From NCBI RefSeq assembly GCF_000330505.1, contig NW_004440426.1, forward strand, positions 530,950 to 594,949: DNA of 64,000 bases, given 5' to 3'. Of this stretch, positions 1 through 10,349 are shown piece after piece (within the stretch, counting starts at the first letter, position 1; every line of letters begins with the position of its first letter). A program made the position numbers and the translations under genes. The notes under the pieces were generated by a model, which ran no database searches, was not told the DNA's origin, and worked only from the letters and a program-made list of their open reading frames with translations. The DNA is from Entamoeba invadens IP1 (taxonomy: Eukaryota > Evosea > Mastigamoebida > Endamoebidae).

Positions 1-10
1 TAAGAAATAA

Positions 11-1054
11 TCAATTCGTTGTAGAAAACACTTTTGTATTTAAAAAAGAGGGCAACTTGAGTCTGTCGGGGAGGGTCACGATATCAAACATTTGAGAAAC
101 ACTTGTGGAATTGCGCGCGGACTGTGTCTTAAACTCACCGGATGTCACCCGTTTGTGATCGCCAAGTAAAGAAGAGGCTGACGCTGTTAAGAGGGTCACA
201 CTCTTTGGGATCTCAGAACTTGTTTTCAAATGCAATTTCTCGGGCCTTGAAACGGTCTTGTCACGTGTACGGAAAATACCTTTCTTTGCTTCGACTTTGA
301 TCTCCTTCTTCTTTTGTTTTTCTTCAATGAACTGAACGACGGGGTCTTCGTCAAGTAAGAGTAACCCATTGTGGTCATAATCATTGTAGGAGAGATTCAC
401 CATGTTGATTGCGGACTGCGGAAGACCTTCGATCATTGCCGCGATACAAGCCTTGGCTAAATTTGTTTTGGTGAGTGCCATGAAAGGGTCCAAATCGTTT
501 GAGACAAGCATACAAGCGGAGAATATAATCGACAAATTGTCGACCCCCATTTTACTCTCGCTTTCATTCCGCGAAACAGTTTGGAGGAAATTGATGATAA
601 AGATGACCGTCGATTTGTTGACAGCGGGAAGGATTTCAAGTGCTTTTAAAATCGAGTCCGGGTCTTTCTCAAATTGTTCGACAACATCTTCGTTGACAAA
701 GTTGTCGTAAAACTTCGACGGGATGACCGGGTTTGGTAATTCTCTGAGAAAAAGCTTAAAAAGGCTGGCCAATGTATGACAACTACACTCTTTAAATATC
801 GAGTAGTCCCCTTTGTTGAACCGCAACTTGTAACAATCAACTTCCTCCTGTTTCGCAGAAAGTCTAAAAATGCCTTCCGTCTTATCGCCACCAAACTTGA
901 GTAACGAATCGCGTATTTGGAGAAGTAGAAGGGGAATGGAAAGTGTAGGACATACCATTTTCTGATACGTCATCACCATATTTAAATCAACAGAAAAGAC
1001 AGGCTGTGCTACAGTAGTCGACATGATAAATATACTTTTAGTTAAGATGAACAT
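11..1054 (-). CDS. RhoGAP-domain protein
   Basis: Predicted GTPase-activating protein for Rho/Rac-family GTPases, stimulating GTP hydrolysis to switch off actin signalling. The ORF is 347 aa. The RhoGAP fold fills about residues 18-210: the arginine-finger motif EGIFRLS lies near residues 60-66 (R64), followed by a conserved helix with FLRELPNPVIP. The C-terminal ~110 residues are basic and Ser/Thr-rich with no recognised domain. Two in-frame ATGs exist, at 1054 and 1024. The ten residues between them are AT-rich and add nothing to the domain, so 1024 (337 aa) may be the true start. No intron is needed. The GAP assignment is strong; which GTPase it acts on is unknown. Two RhoGEF genes lie within 15 kb. 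Confidence 0.85.
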   Translation of the reverse strand: MFILTKSIFIMSTTVAQPVFSVDLNMVMTYQKMVCPTLSIPLLLLQIRDSLLKFGGDKTEGIFRLSAKQEEVDCYKLRFNKGDYSIFKECSCHTLASLFKLFLRELPNPVIPSKFYDNFVNEDVVEQFEKDPDSILKALEILPAVNKSTVIFIINFLQTVSRNESESKMGVDNLSIIFSACMLVSNDLDPFMALTKTNLAKACIAAMIEGLPQSAINMVNLSYNDYDHNGLLLLDEDPVVQFIEEKQKKKEIKVEAKKGIFRTRDKTVSRPEKLHLKTSSEIPKSVTLLTASASSLLGDHKRVTSGEFKTQSARNSTSVSQMFDIVTLPDRLKLPSFLNTKVFSTTN

Positions 1055-1758
1055 TCATTATCTTTTTCGTTTTCTCTAATTGATAAATCAAATTTACTAA
1101 TAAGTTCTATATTCATAATCATTATAATTACTTAAAAATATCGATTTATTTTTATAATCAGTTTGTTCATTGGTTTATTTTTAGTTGTTATTTTGAAAAA
1201 GTCTGGTAACTATAATGTATAGTAAGTTAAACTATATATGGTGTAATTTTTATTTTTTATTCTTTTGACTAAAAATAAATTAAATCATAATTAGTTTATT
1301 TAAAATTTTAATAAATTGATAAGTTTGTAATTTGATTCAACTTAAATTATTTAATAATAATAAACCCTATTTTTTTTTCTCAATTATGGAGGAAAAAAAA
1401 TGCTTGAGTGTTTTTAAGTTATATCGTTTTAATGTTCCAACTAATAACATTATAATAAAAATTATAATACAAATTATCACCTCGGACAAAAAAAGTCTTG
1501 ATGGGGCATTTTCAGCTTTCATGGTATACAGTACCATACATTTTATTATATTAATATTATTTTAATCTATAAAATTAAATGGAAGCGGTTTTTTATCTCC
1601 CCTGTAAAAATAATTTATTTTAATTTTTTGTATTAATTTAAATATCTTTTATTATAGTGAATAAAAAAAAACAAGTTTAGTATAGTAAATATAATTATTT
1701 TTAAATTATAAAAAAATAATAATTTTTAATTATAAAGGCTACTCTCGAGATTGTCAAT
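1055..1758. other. AT-rich intergenic region, no gene seen
   Basis: About 700 bases of A/T-rich DNA upstream of the RhoGAP gene and outside the transposon to its right. A 77-codon open frame at 1332-1565 starts without an ATG, has low-complexity composition and resembles no protein I know, so it is not called. It should contain the RhoGAP promoter, but no element can be assigned with confidence. Confidence 0.5.
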
Positions 1759-1786
1759 ACCCAAAAGATCTTAAGATCTTTTGGGT
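1759..1786. repeat. Perfect 28-bp palindrome
   Basis: The left half is ACCCAAAAGATCTT and the right half is its exact reverse complement, with no spacer. It contains two AGATCT hexamers around a central CTTAAG. It lies just outside the end of the protease reading frame and may mark one end of the transposon. Confidence 0.9.
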
Positions 1787-1855
1787 CGAATTAATTATTT
1801 TTTTTGTTAATCGGCATTTATTTCTTTTTTTAACCAAATAACATATAATAAAAAA

Positions 1856-2800
1856 TTAATTAATTTTATCAAAGAAAATTTGAGCTTCATTAAATTCAAA
1901 ATCTTTCGCAATCATTTCCACAGTGTTGAATTTATTCTCCAATATTTTCTTGATAAAGTAGACAACAAATCTTCCACAATCAAATCCATTTGTTTGTTGT
2001 GGTACACTAACATAATTTATATCAACAATTTGAATAACACTTTTACCAAAATCAATTCCAGTTAAAAAAGTTTTCATTTTTGATATTTTATTTGCAACCA
2101 ATTGCTCATTCCAAGTATTTAAGCTATCCAATACACTGCATATAAAAACATTGTCGTTTTTCTTTTCTAGAACCATGAGAAACCAATGCCCATGTTCTCT
2201 TGGAGGTACAAAAACAGGAAATAACAATTTGTCTGCTTTTTTAACACAGCCAAAATATTCAAGTTTGCGATTAAAGTTATTTGGTTCCTCAAATACATTA
2301 TAGGTTACATCAAAGAAAAAAGTATCTGCAATCCAAACATTTGTTACATTATTTACACTTACAACATCTTTCACATAATCATTGAGATCTTTATCGGAAA
2401 GCATTTTCCTAACAACATTTTGTTGATCTGGAAAACAACCAGTTAGTAATTCTTCTGAATTACTATAAGTTATCGTATCTTTAAAACTTGTGTCTTCTTT
2501 AAAAACTGTTTTTCATCAACCATTAAATGTGTACATGTGTTATTTTTGACATTTTCTGAAACACTTATGTCGTGTGATTTACCAACTATTTCATACATTT
2601 TTTGTGATATCAACGAAATAACATCTTTTTCGGTATCAAAACCCAAACTTGTATAATTAGTGCAATTGTCAGCAACATCAATCACATTATCATCTTTATT
2701 TTTCGTTTCGATTTGACCACAAACTTCTTTTTCACACTTTAAATACTTATCAAAACAATTACTGACTTCTGTTATTCCATTTTTTGGTTCGAATGAATTA
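1856..2800 (-). pseudogene. Ulp1-like (C48) cysteine protease of the transposon, frameshifted
   Basis: The 182-codon downstream part (1856-2404) has the full C48/ULP catalytic pattern: catalytic His in GHWFLMVL, Asp in VLDSL, oxyanion Gln and nucleophile Cys in QQTNGFDCG. The reading continues upstream of the ATG at 2404 in the same frame to about 2500. There a one-base shift in an A/T-run region joins it to an upstream open frame reaching about 2800, which encodes a non-conserved acidic region. C48 proteases cleave SUMO-like modifiers and are known passengers of some DNA transposons. Here it follows the transposase on the same strand with no obvious promoter gap, so it may be the C-terminal part of one fused protein or a second gene. 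The catalytic residues are intact although the frame is broken. Confidence 0.7.
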
Positions 2801-2826
2801 AGGACTTTTCTAATTTATCATCTAAT

Positions 2827-4394
2827 TTATTTTGTTGTTCTTCTTCGACAACTTCTTGGCTTGTTGTTTTTGTTTTGTAGAGGTTGATAAGGTAACATAT
2901 AGTTATACACTGATAAAGCAAAAGTTACAAAACTTGGATATAAACTCAGATCATTTTCATAAGTCACCCTGAAAAAACGAAAAAAATTGTGTAACCTCCC
3001 AAATGTGTGTTCTACTATGTTTCTGTATGCCGAATGTGAATGGTTATAATCAAGAGCCTTTTCCTTTTTCTCTTCTTCCTTTTTTGACATTTTTTTAATG
3101 GAGTGTGCATGTATATTTGGTTTTTTTTGAAATAACCCAAATCGCCCAATGAAGCATGACCTACATCACAATAAGACTCTCTTGAACTTGCATGTAATTT
3201 CTGATCAGCAACAAAACCTTCAGCAATGTTATAGGATACAATAAAGCCAAGTGAATTAACTACAACCTCGATTTTTTTTACATGATTTGTTTACTTTCAC
3301 ATTATAGTTATATCTATCCCTTCTATTGATTTCATCTCCTCTAAAATTCAAAGATTTGATAATTTCACTTCTGATGCAGTGTGGCATTGTATCAATTGCT
3401 GTGTAAGTGTTGAGTGCCCAAGGAAACCTTTTCAATTGTTCAAAAAGTCTGCCAACTGCAAATGGAATATTTACATCGGGATTGTTTTTTACTAAGTTTA
3501 TGAAAGTCCGTTGGCAAGTTTTTGTGAAATACAACATACAAGTCCTGAATTGGTATCCAATAAAACCTGACATTCTTTTGTTGACACGCTTTCTGTATTT
3601 ATCATCAGTCTCATCTTCTTTTTGTTTACTCATACATTTGAATTGTTCGATGTTTAACAACATAAACAAAGTTTTAATATTAACACCCATTTTTAAATAA
3701 ACTAAAACCATAAAAATCAGTGATTGGAATGAGAATATTCTGTTTTTATGATTGTTTCTGTTGTGAGTGTTTAGTGGTATAAAATAACATTTCTTAATAG
3801 ATTCATTTCCTCTAAATTCATAATTTGTTGAATTTAGTAAATCACAAAAAGAATAAAATTGTGAAAATGTCATTCCACATAAATTTACCATCTGTACTTC
3901 ATTCTGAATTATGTGATTTATAATGTCGATATTACACGATTGAAATTCTATTTCTGTTTTTATAATTTCCTCGGTGGAAGGTTTTTTTTGGAGGCAAAAA
4001 AGTGTTTTGAGTTAATAATGTTACTTCTTTCAAATTTAAAATGTGGTCTTCTTCGTATTCGGGCCATTTACCTGTTATTGTTGGTATAGTTGGAATATTA
4101 TAAGATGGTGTAACAATTGGGTTTAAATACTCCAATATAGTTTTGACTGGTATTTTAAATGGAATTGTAGGTGTTGCACTTTCAGTCTTTTCAGGTTTTG
4201 ATATTTTTTGTTTTTTTAAACACTTTTTTGGTAATATTTGGACTTATATTTTGTGTTTGTGCTATTGTTTGTTCGTATTCCGTTTTTTGTTTCAAATAAT
4301 CGGTATCTTGCTCAGTTTTGTTTTTTCTCTTCTTTTCTTTATCGCTTCTTTGTTTTCTTGGTTTTTTGGGGATGGTAATATTATTTTCCTCCAT
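2827..4394 (-). pseudogene. DDE_Tnp_4 (PIF/Harbinger/ISL2EU-like) transposase, multiply frameshifted
   Basis: Read across frames, this stretch encodes a Lys/Arg-rich N-terminus (4191-4394), a helical region (3256-4135) and a DDE nuclease core. Candidate catalytic residues are Asp in AIDTMPHC, Asp in LGDLGY and Glu in NIVEHTFGRL; the last is the typical third-acid motif of the DDE_Tnp_4 superfamily. The fragments sit in different frames. Shifts are needed near 4200-4215, in an A run near 3970-3980, in the 8-base run at 3272-3279 and in the 7-base run at 3090-3096. Recognisable sequence continues smoothly across each join. It cannot make an intact protein as written. Family placement below superfamily level is uncertain. 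Confidence 0.65.
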
Positions 4395-4625
4395 TAACAA
4401 TGATTTTTTAGATACGTTTTAGGTTTAGTTTAAATTCTACTTTTTATATTTGGTTTATTTTAAAATATATTTTTTTGTTTTCATTTTTTTCAAGTGGAAA
4501 AATAATTAATAATTTATTTTTATGAATTATTAATTATTTAACACGCATTTTAAACTTTTTGTTACCATTTATTCATTATTTTGTGTGTGTTTATGACTTT
4601 AAATAATTATTGTCAGCCCAAGTAT

Positions 4626-4662
4626 TTTGATGAATCTTCAAGGTCACCTTAAAAACATCAAA
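4626..4662. repeat. Imperfect palindrome at right end of transposon region
   Basis: TTTGATG at 4626-4632 pairs with CATCAAA at 4656-4662. Between them AAGGTCACCTT forms an 11-base odd palindrome. It lies about 230 bases upstream of the transposase start and may mark the other end of the element. Confidence 0.55.
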
Positions 4663-5051
4663 GATTTTTTTTTTGAAAAACAATAATTGGTTAATTATTT
4701 ATTTTATATAATTATTTATTTAATTATTATACAATAATTCAAAAAAAACATACAAAATATTAATAATAATAATTACATTAATAATAAAAAAACAAATTAT
4801 TTTTTACATTTATTAAACTAAAAAAAATGACCAATTGTTTAAAACAAAACCAAACTTTAAATCACCAAAACACATTTCAAAAATGATTCACCATACTAAT
4901 ATTAAATAGTTCATTAATAATAAAAGAACTAGTAAATTATTAATTCCAAAAACAACAAATAGATTCACATTTATAAATATATAAAAATGGAGAAGTGTTA
5001 TTCAAATTCCTTAACTGTTATTGTCTTCTTAAACATTAAGTAATCAACCAC
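4663..5051. other. AT-rich intergenic region, promoter side of RhoGEF gene
   Basis: About 390 bases of A/T-rich sequence between the transposon and the first ATG of the RhoGEF gene. No ORF, RNA gene or clear repeat was seen. Confidence 0.5.
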
Positions 5052-8000
5052 ATGAGTGACAACTGTAACACACACAGTGCCTTCAAATTTTGGTCCAAGA
5101 AGGATAGAGAGACTACTGTCCAGCCTAACATTCGATTGACCTCCAACAAATCCGACATTTTAACAAAGGATTACATTTGGATGACAGTCTTAAAAAATGA
5201 TACACCATATGACGAATACAAGTGTGTTCAACAACTCAGTGAAGTCACCAAGGTATGGTCCATCATTTCCAAAAACACAAATACAAAAGACAAACAACAC
5301 TTCGACCATAGTGTTGAGAACATGATACGCGAAAATTATCGATTTGTGTGTAGCGAAAGAACACAATGGGAAGAATTGCTTTCAAAAACACAGAAAATGT
5401 TATCTGAGGCACAAAGCGAGAATGAAACTCTTCGAGAGTGTATGATGAGGAACAACACTAAAGAAGTTAAAGAGGGGAGTGTTACACTTAATACTATATA
5501 TAGTCAAATCACCAATGTGTTAAACATAAATGTTGCAATGCAGTCATCACTCAAAAGAATTGAACAAACCCAATTTAAAGAGTCAAATATGAAATTACTT
5601 TCACCACTGCAAGTGACACAAGGTCTTCCCAAAAGTACTTCAAATGAGACAACGAGTGCAACAAAAGTGACTCGTTGCGAAGAGAAAAACGCGAAAGAGA
5701 AACGGAAAATTAATTTGGATTATTGTCCCAGTACACAGCCAAAACACATTGATGACAACATCATTATTACTGATTATAAAAGCCCTGAAAATACTCAGAA
5801 ACAGATAGATGAACACAAAGAGGACATCGAGAAGGTCAAGACAAAACAATTGGAATTAACAGACAATGAGAGATGCACATCGAAAGGGACTTTGATGCCA
5901 ACAATAAATAGGCTTTCTATTTCTGGCATGTCGAAAAGCTCTGGGGCGCTCATCTCACATTCAGTGCAAGAACAAGACTTATTTTCAATAGTAGAGAGGA
6001 GTCAAAGTTTCAAATTAATTAAAATGCCCAATAAAAGCAATGCAAATAGTATCAGAGGTGAACTCTTTGTGTCTCCTTCTCTCAAAAGAAACAAGAAGAT
6101 ATTTTCCTTGTCTTCGACTCCTGTTACGTCATCACTTGAAAGTGCAATAGAAAACGTCATACACTCTCCAAGAAAGAGTCAACCCACTAATATCGCCGAT
6201 ATCTCTGAAGTTACTACAGACGACTTGATTCACAGAGAAATGTGTTTGAAAAAACGAGAAGAAGACGTCTTACAGAAAGAAATTAATATTCATAATAAAG
6301 AGAAGGAGGGTTTGTTATCAACTAATTTTTATTTAGAATCGACTCTATTCAACAACCATCTAAAATTGTTCTAATGTAAATAATAAAGAAGTTCTTACAA
6401 AGAGTGTTGGTCGTCCAAATTGAAACAGAAAATCATGAAGAAGAGCTTCAGGCGTGGGAAGATGAGTTGAAACAAAAGGAAGAGACGCTGAATGAGAAAC
6501 AAGGCGATTTACTTCGGCGAGAGACTGAATTGGAGAGTAAAGAAGATGAGTACAAAAAGCGGCATTTTTCAGAAAAGAATGAGTGTGACATATCAACGTC
6601 AAATCTGTGTATAAAGCCTCAACCGTCGAAACAAGAAATCTTTCGAACGACGTCCTGTGTTGAAGCACGACAAATAGAAGAGTTAAAAAAAGAGAAAGAC
6701 GAATTGGTGAAGAACCTTCAAGATAAACAACTTCGCGTGTGGACTCTCGAAGAGCAGACGAAGCGGATTGAACGGATTTCCAAGATGATGGACTTGAATG
6801 AACCGAGTGAAGAAGAAGTCACTTCGTTTGTGGAGACCATTCGTGAAATTGTGAATCGAAAGAAACAGAAAATCCGGTTTGTGATCACACAGAAACTCTC
6901 AGAGGCATTTTACAGACCGACGACACCAAGTTCCAGTGTTGTGTCTCCACGGACTTATAATGAAAAGAGTGGAAAGAAGAAGCTGGAGATGCAAGTCTAT
7001 ATATCACCACAGAGTGAAAACAAGAATGAAGAGCTCTACTTCCAGAAAGATAATTGCGAGGTGTATCGGACGATTTGTAAAGACTTTTACATGAAGGAGA
7101 AAGACTATTTAAGGATCCTTGACGAGTTTTATGAAGTCTATTTGGAGAAAGTAGACTACTCGAGTCAGAAAGAATTTCCGGTGGAAATCAAAGAGACGTT
7201 TGAGCCCATTTTAGTGTTAACCAAACAAATCGTTTCGGATTTGGACTTGGCGTTTTCGGACCCGACGACGGACGAGGAGGAAAAGTCGACTGTGAGGCTT
7301 GGGAGTATTTTAGAGAACCATGCGGAATCATTAAGAGTATATGCAAAGTACATATTGAAGTGTCCATACTTTTTGGACGTGTTTCCCGTCTTTTCACAGT
7401 CACAAAAATTGACCGATAGCCTTGTGAAAAGTATCACCGGATATATTAAAAGGAAAAGAGCGAAAGACTCGGGGTTTGTGGGGAACACTCTCCTCCCCGT
7501 GTCAACATACTTGGTTACCCCTATTTTACACTTCACGGAGTATGGTGCGGTGATGCGCGACCTCGCGTTGAATGTCTCGAAACATCACTTTGACTTTGCA
7601 TCGATTTGGAGTGCGTTTGAGAAAATAGAGAGTGTCGAGGGTGAGGTCGATAGAGAGAAGTCTTTGACACAACGGAAAGACAATGCGAAGAGAGTTGGGA
7701 GTCTATTTTTAAAAGACCCGGGACTACTCCCTGAACCACAGGAATTATACTTCTTTGGATTTTTGCGAGTCGTTGATGTCGACAAAGTGAAAGTCCAAGA
7801 CGACGTCATTCGAGTGTGTTTTGTCTTTGAAAAGTTGTTTTTGGTGAGTAAAATCAAAACCTTCCAAGGAAAAGTGTTAGAAAAGAAAACTTTACTTGGG
7901 AAGTTTTTTCAAGAAATTTCTGGGAATGATGTTGGATTTTTAGACGGATTTTGTTTGGAACCAGTTACTGTGTGTAGAATGGGAGAAGACTTTACTGTTT

Positions 8001-8131
8001 CTATTGTTATGTCACAAGCAATAAAAAACGCGTTCATTTTCGAGGCAGATGGAAAGTCAATGTGCTTCTCAGCTTCCTCAAAAACACAACAAACATTTTG
8101 GTGCGAAGCTTTGCTCCATAATTCTTTGTGA
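5052..8131 (+). CDS. Coiled-coil RhoGEF (DH-PH), two exons
   Basis: Predicted guanine-nucleotide exchange factor for Rho/Rac GTPases. The upstream frame (from ATG 5052) carries a long charged region ending in a coiled coil. The downstream frame has no ATG at its start and opens with more coiled coil, so the two are joined as one gene. A GTTTGTTA donor at 6310 and an AG at 6403-6404 remove 95 nt and restore frame, giving 994 aa. The acceptor is not a canonical TAG, so the exact join is uncertain. The DH domain spans about residues 630-855, with the conserved late helix around TYLVTPILHFTEY; a PH-like region follows to the C-terminus. The N-terminal half is Ser/Thr-rich with no other domain seen. 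The paralogue at 14217-15746 has the same order of coiled coil, DH and PH. Confidence 0.75.
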
Positions 8132-8340
8132 AAGGTCGTTACCCGGTTTGACGTGTCGGTGGTTTTATGGTGTTTTCTTATTACTGTATTAATAATTATT
8201 TCATTTTTATTAATTCTTTTTAATACCTTTTTGATTTAATAATAAAATCAATTATAAATTTATTATATTTTTAAATTTGAAGAATAATAATCAAATATAT
8301 ATATTATAATATAAAAATTGTAAGTTAAAATATATTATAT

Positions 8341-9147
8341 AGTCGGGGGATAAATGGCATTAAAAAGGGACAAAGGTAGTTAATTTTGATAAATATAATT
8401 TTGAAACTATAATTTTAAAAAAATCTATTTAAAGGTCAAAATAAACATAAAATTAAAATATTAATATAAATTATAGTTTTTTTATTTTAAATGATTATAA
8501 ATTGAAAAATTATAAATTTCTATTTCAAAAATAAACAAAAACACCTCAATTTGTTCACTTAAAAAATGTGGAAGTCTAAAACGCAGCACTTTTTATGGTT
8601 TGTCTGAAACTTGTTTTGTTAAAGAATTTTTCCTTTGTTTTTTCCTTTGTTTCATTTCTTTTCTGCTCTTTTTCAACTCCAATTGTTTTTATGTTAAAAT
8701 GGTCTTTCTCTTATCTTTTCTCAATGGAAATGGTTCAACAACGAAAGATTGAAAGATTGAAATAACAAATGATGATTTTTCAGTGATTCCCTGACACTTT
8801 CAAAAATTGACACTGTTGTTAATTCATTAAACTCTGGCATTTTAACCATATACATCGTGAATATATATTGAAATACAGTTTTTAAACTGGTTTCTTGTAT
8901 TTAAATTGCTTTTTTATGTTGATTGCCTGTGGTTATTTCATCAAGGGTTCCTTTCTCTTCTTCTTCCATTGTTTTCAAAGATTGAATAATATCAAAAATA
9001 GAAAGTTATGGTTTTCTTTTATTATTTTCAAAGTAGTTAATTGAAAAAACCCTTCTAATACTTTTATGGTTAAATAAATTATATTTTATAGTTTTTTACT
9101 CAAATTAACTACTTCTGTCCCAAATTAACCCCCTTTATCACCCGACT
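8341..9147. mobile_element. Non-autonomous inverted-repeat element, ~807 bp
   Basis: The left end begins AGTCGGGGGATAAA and the right end, reverse complemented, begins AGTCGGGTGATAAA. Similarity continues inward for about 50-70 bp, including GGGACA, then GTAGTTAATTT, with mismatches. Both flanks are TATAT, so a TA or longer A/T target duplication is possible but cannot be fixed. The interior has no ORF and is T-rich on the plus strand. It fits a MITE or a deleted DNA transposon; the superfamily is not recognisable from the ends. It fills most of the space between the RhoGEF and Dcp2 genes. Confidence 0.65.
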
Positions 9148-9491
9148 ATATATATTAATTATTATATTATATTTTATAATAATATATTATTATAAAATAT
9201 TGAATAGTATTTTATAAAAAACAACTATTTTATATAGTTTAAATTTTATTTTAGAAAAATAATTATAATTTCAAGTTTTTATTAATTCAAAAATTATTCA
9301 TTATAGTTTTTATAATTAAAAAATACCATATATTAATTATACCAATTAATTAATAAAACATAATTAAATTAATAGTTAAGTTGAATCATAATAGATATTA
9401 AAGTGTTTGCAAAAAGAGAAAGAAGACCAAAAGGTTTTCAGTGGTATTTTCTTGTTGAAAAGAACTTGAAAAATTGTTTTCACTGTTTTCC
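9148..9491. other. AT-rich upstream region of the Dcp2 gene
   Basis: About 340 bases of A/T-rich sequence between the inverted-repeat element and the Dcp2 ATG. It presumably holds the Dcp2 promoter; no motif stands out reliably. Confidence 0.45.
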
Positions 9492-10349
9492 ATGAAACGC
9501 AAGTTAGAATTACACCCTGAAACTGTCCCGCCACCTTCAGTCACACGCGTCTTTCAAATGATAGTGTCGGAGTTTGTACCCGACGACTTGCCAACGATCA
9601 ACGACAAGCTTTTAATGCTTGAGGAGTCGTGGTGGTACTACATAGATGTGTACCGCCTCCTCTACCCCGAGCTTCCTCCCTCGGAATTTTCCGATTTTGT
9701 CATAAAAGCCGCATCACTTGTCCCTTGCCTTTTTCCAATGAAACCCGCGCTCGGGCCAAACACCCTTGAGCGGACTCTTTCGGAGTTTAACGCATACAAG
9801 TCGAACATTCCATGCTATGGAGCGATTTTATTGGACGAGACGTTGGAGTACATTTTACTTGTCCAAGGCTTTGGGACGAACAAATGGGGGTTGCCTAAGG
9901 GCAAAATGAAAATTAAAGAGGCGCCGATGGTGTGTGCAGTCAGAGAAGTTGAAGAAGAGATTGGATTGAATATTCAACAGTATATGATCGAAGAGTGCGT
10001 CGAGACTAAATTGGGAAAGAAAGACGTGACGTACTTCTTTGCGCCTTATGTCCCAATTCAATCAATGTTACAACCAAATAGTCGAATGGAAATCAATGTC
10101 ATCGCGTGGCATGAGATTCAAACTGTTAAACAAGAGGTTCTAAGGAAGAACCAAGAATTCAATTTCATCAATGGAAACATCTTGAAGGAAATATTGAGGT
10201 TTGTTGCTAAGAAGAAAAATACGCATTTCGATGAGAACGAAATACAAGTCACACCAAATAACCAGGTTGTCAATGATTTGTCTTTCGGGTTGATGTACTT
10301 CCTGAAATTATATTCGACGGCTTTTAAAAGTGAGTGCCTCCATAGGTGA
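9492..10349 (+). CDS. DCP2: mRNA-decapping enzyme Dcp2 (Nudix hydrolase)
   Basis: Hydrolyses the m7G cap of mRNA to m7GDP and 5'-monophosphate RNA, committing it to 5'-3' decay in the cytoplasm. The protein is 285 aa from the ATG at 9492. The open frame extends six codons upstream but only to a TTG. Residues 1-90 match the helical Dcp2 regulatory domain (FVPDDLP, then WWYYIDVYR). The Nudix domain follows, with the family-typical lead-in YGAILLDETLEYILLVQGF and a full Nudix box at about residues 135-158: GKMKIKE, then REVEEEIGL, supplying the metal-binding glutamates. The C-terminal tail after the Nudix fold is short, lacking the long disordered tail of animal and yeast Dcp2. The gene appears single-exon. 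Confidence 0.93.
   Translation: MKRKLELHPETVPPPSVTRVFQMIVSEFVPDDLPTINDKLLMLEESWWYYIDVYRLLYPELPPSEFSDFVIKAASLVPCLFPMKPALGPNTLERTLSEFNAYKSNIPCYGAILLDETLEYILLVQGFGTNKWGLPKGKMKIKEAPMVCAVREVEEEIGLNIQQYMIEECVETKLGKKDVTYFFAPYVPIQSMLQPNSRMEINVIAWHEIQTVKQEVLRKNQEFNFINGNILKEILRFVAKKKNTHFDENEIQVTPNNQVVNDLSFGLMYFLKLYSTAFKSECLHR

Larger units (their letters stand above)
1759..4662 (-). mobile_element. Decayed DDE_Tnp_4-type DNA transposon carrying a Ulp1-like protease
   Basis: Region bounded by palindromic sequences and holding, on the minus strand, a transposase followed by a C48 cysteine protease reading. The left boundary is set at a perfect 28-bp palindrome (1759-1786) and the right at an imperfect palindrome (4626-4662). 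Inward of each lies a similar stretch, TTGGGTCGA on the left and TTGGGCTGA on the right when read inward, each followed by AATTATT. This could be a degraded terminal inverted repeat. No target-site duplication is clear, so the ends are tentative. Coding potential is broken by several single-base frameshifts, mostly in A runs, yet few nonsense codons interrupt the recognisable domains. Confidence 0.55.

Noticed and set aside
1332..1565. 77-codon plus-strand open frame
   Set aside because: Starts with a non-ATG codon, low-complexity AT-rich composition, and no family resemblance.
4143..4397. 84-codon plus-strand frame with hydrophobic, Phe-rich translation
   Set aside because: It is the exact antisense of the Lys/Arg-rich transposase N-terminus; antisense of AAA/AAG codons gives Phe/Leu and mimics membrane segments.
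7165..7857. Minus-strand open frames of 90-123 codons
   Set aside because: Shadows of the RhoGEF DH domain on the opposite strand.
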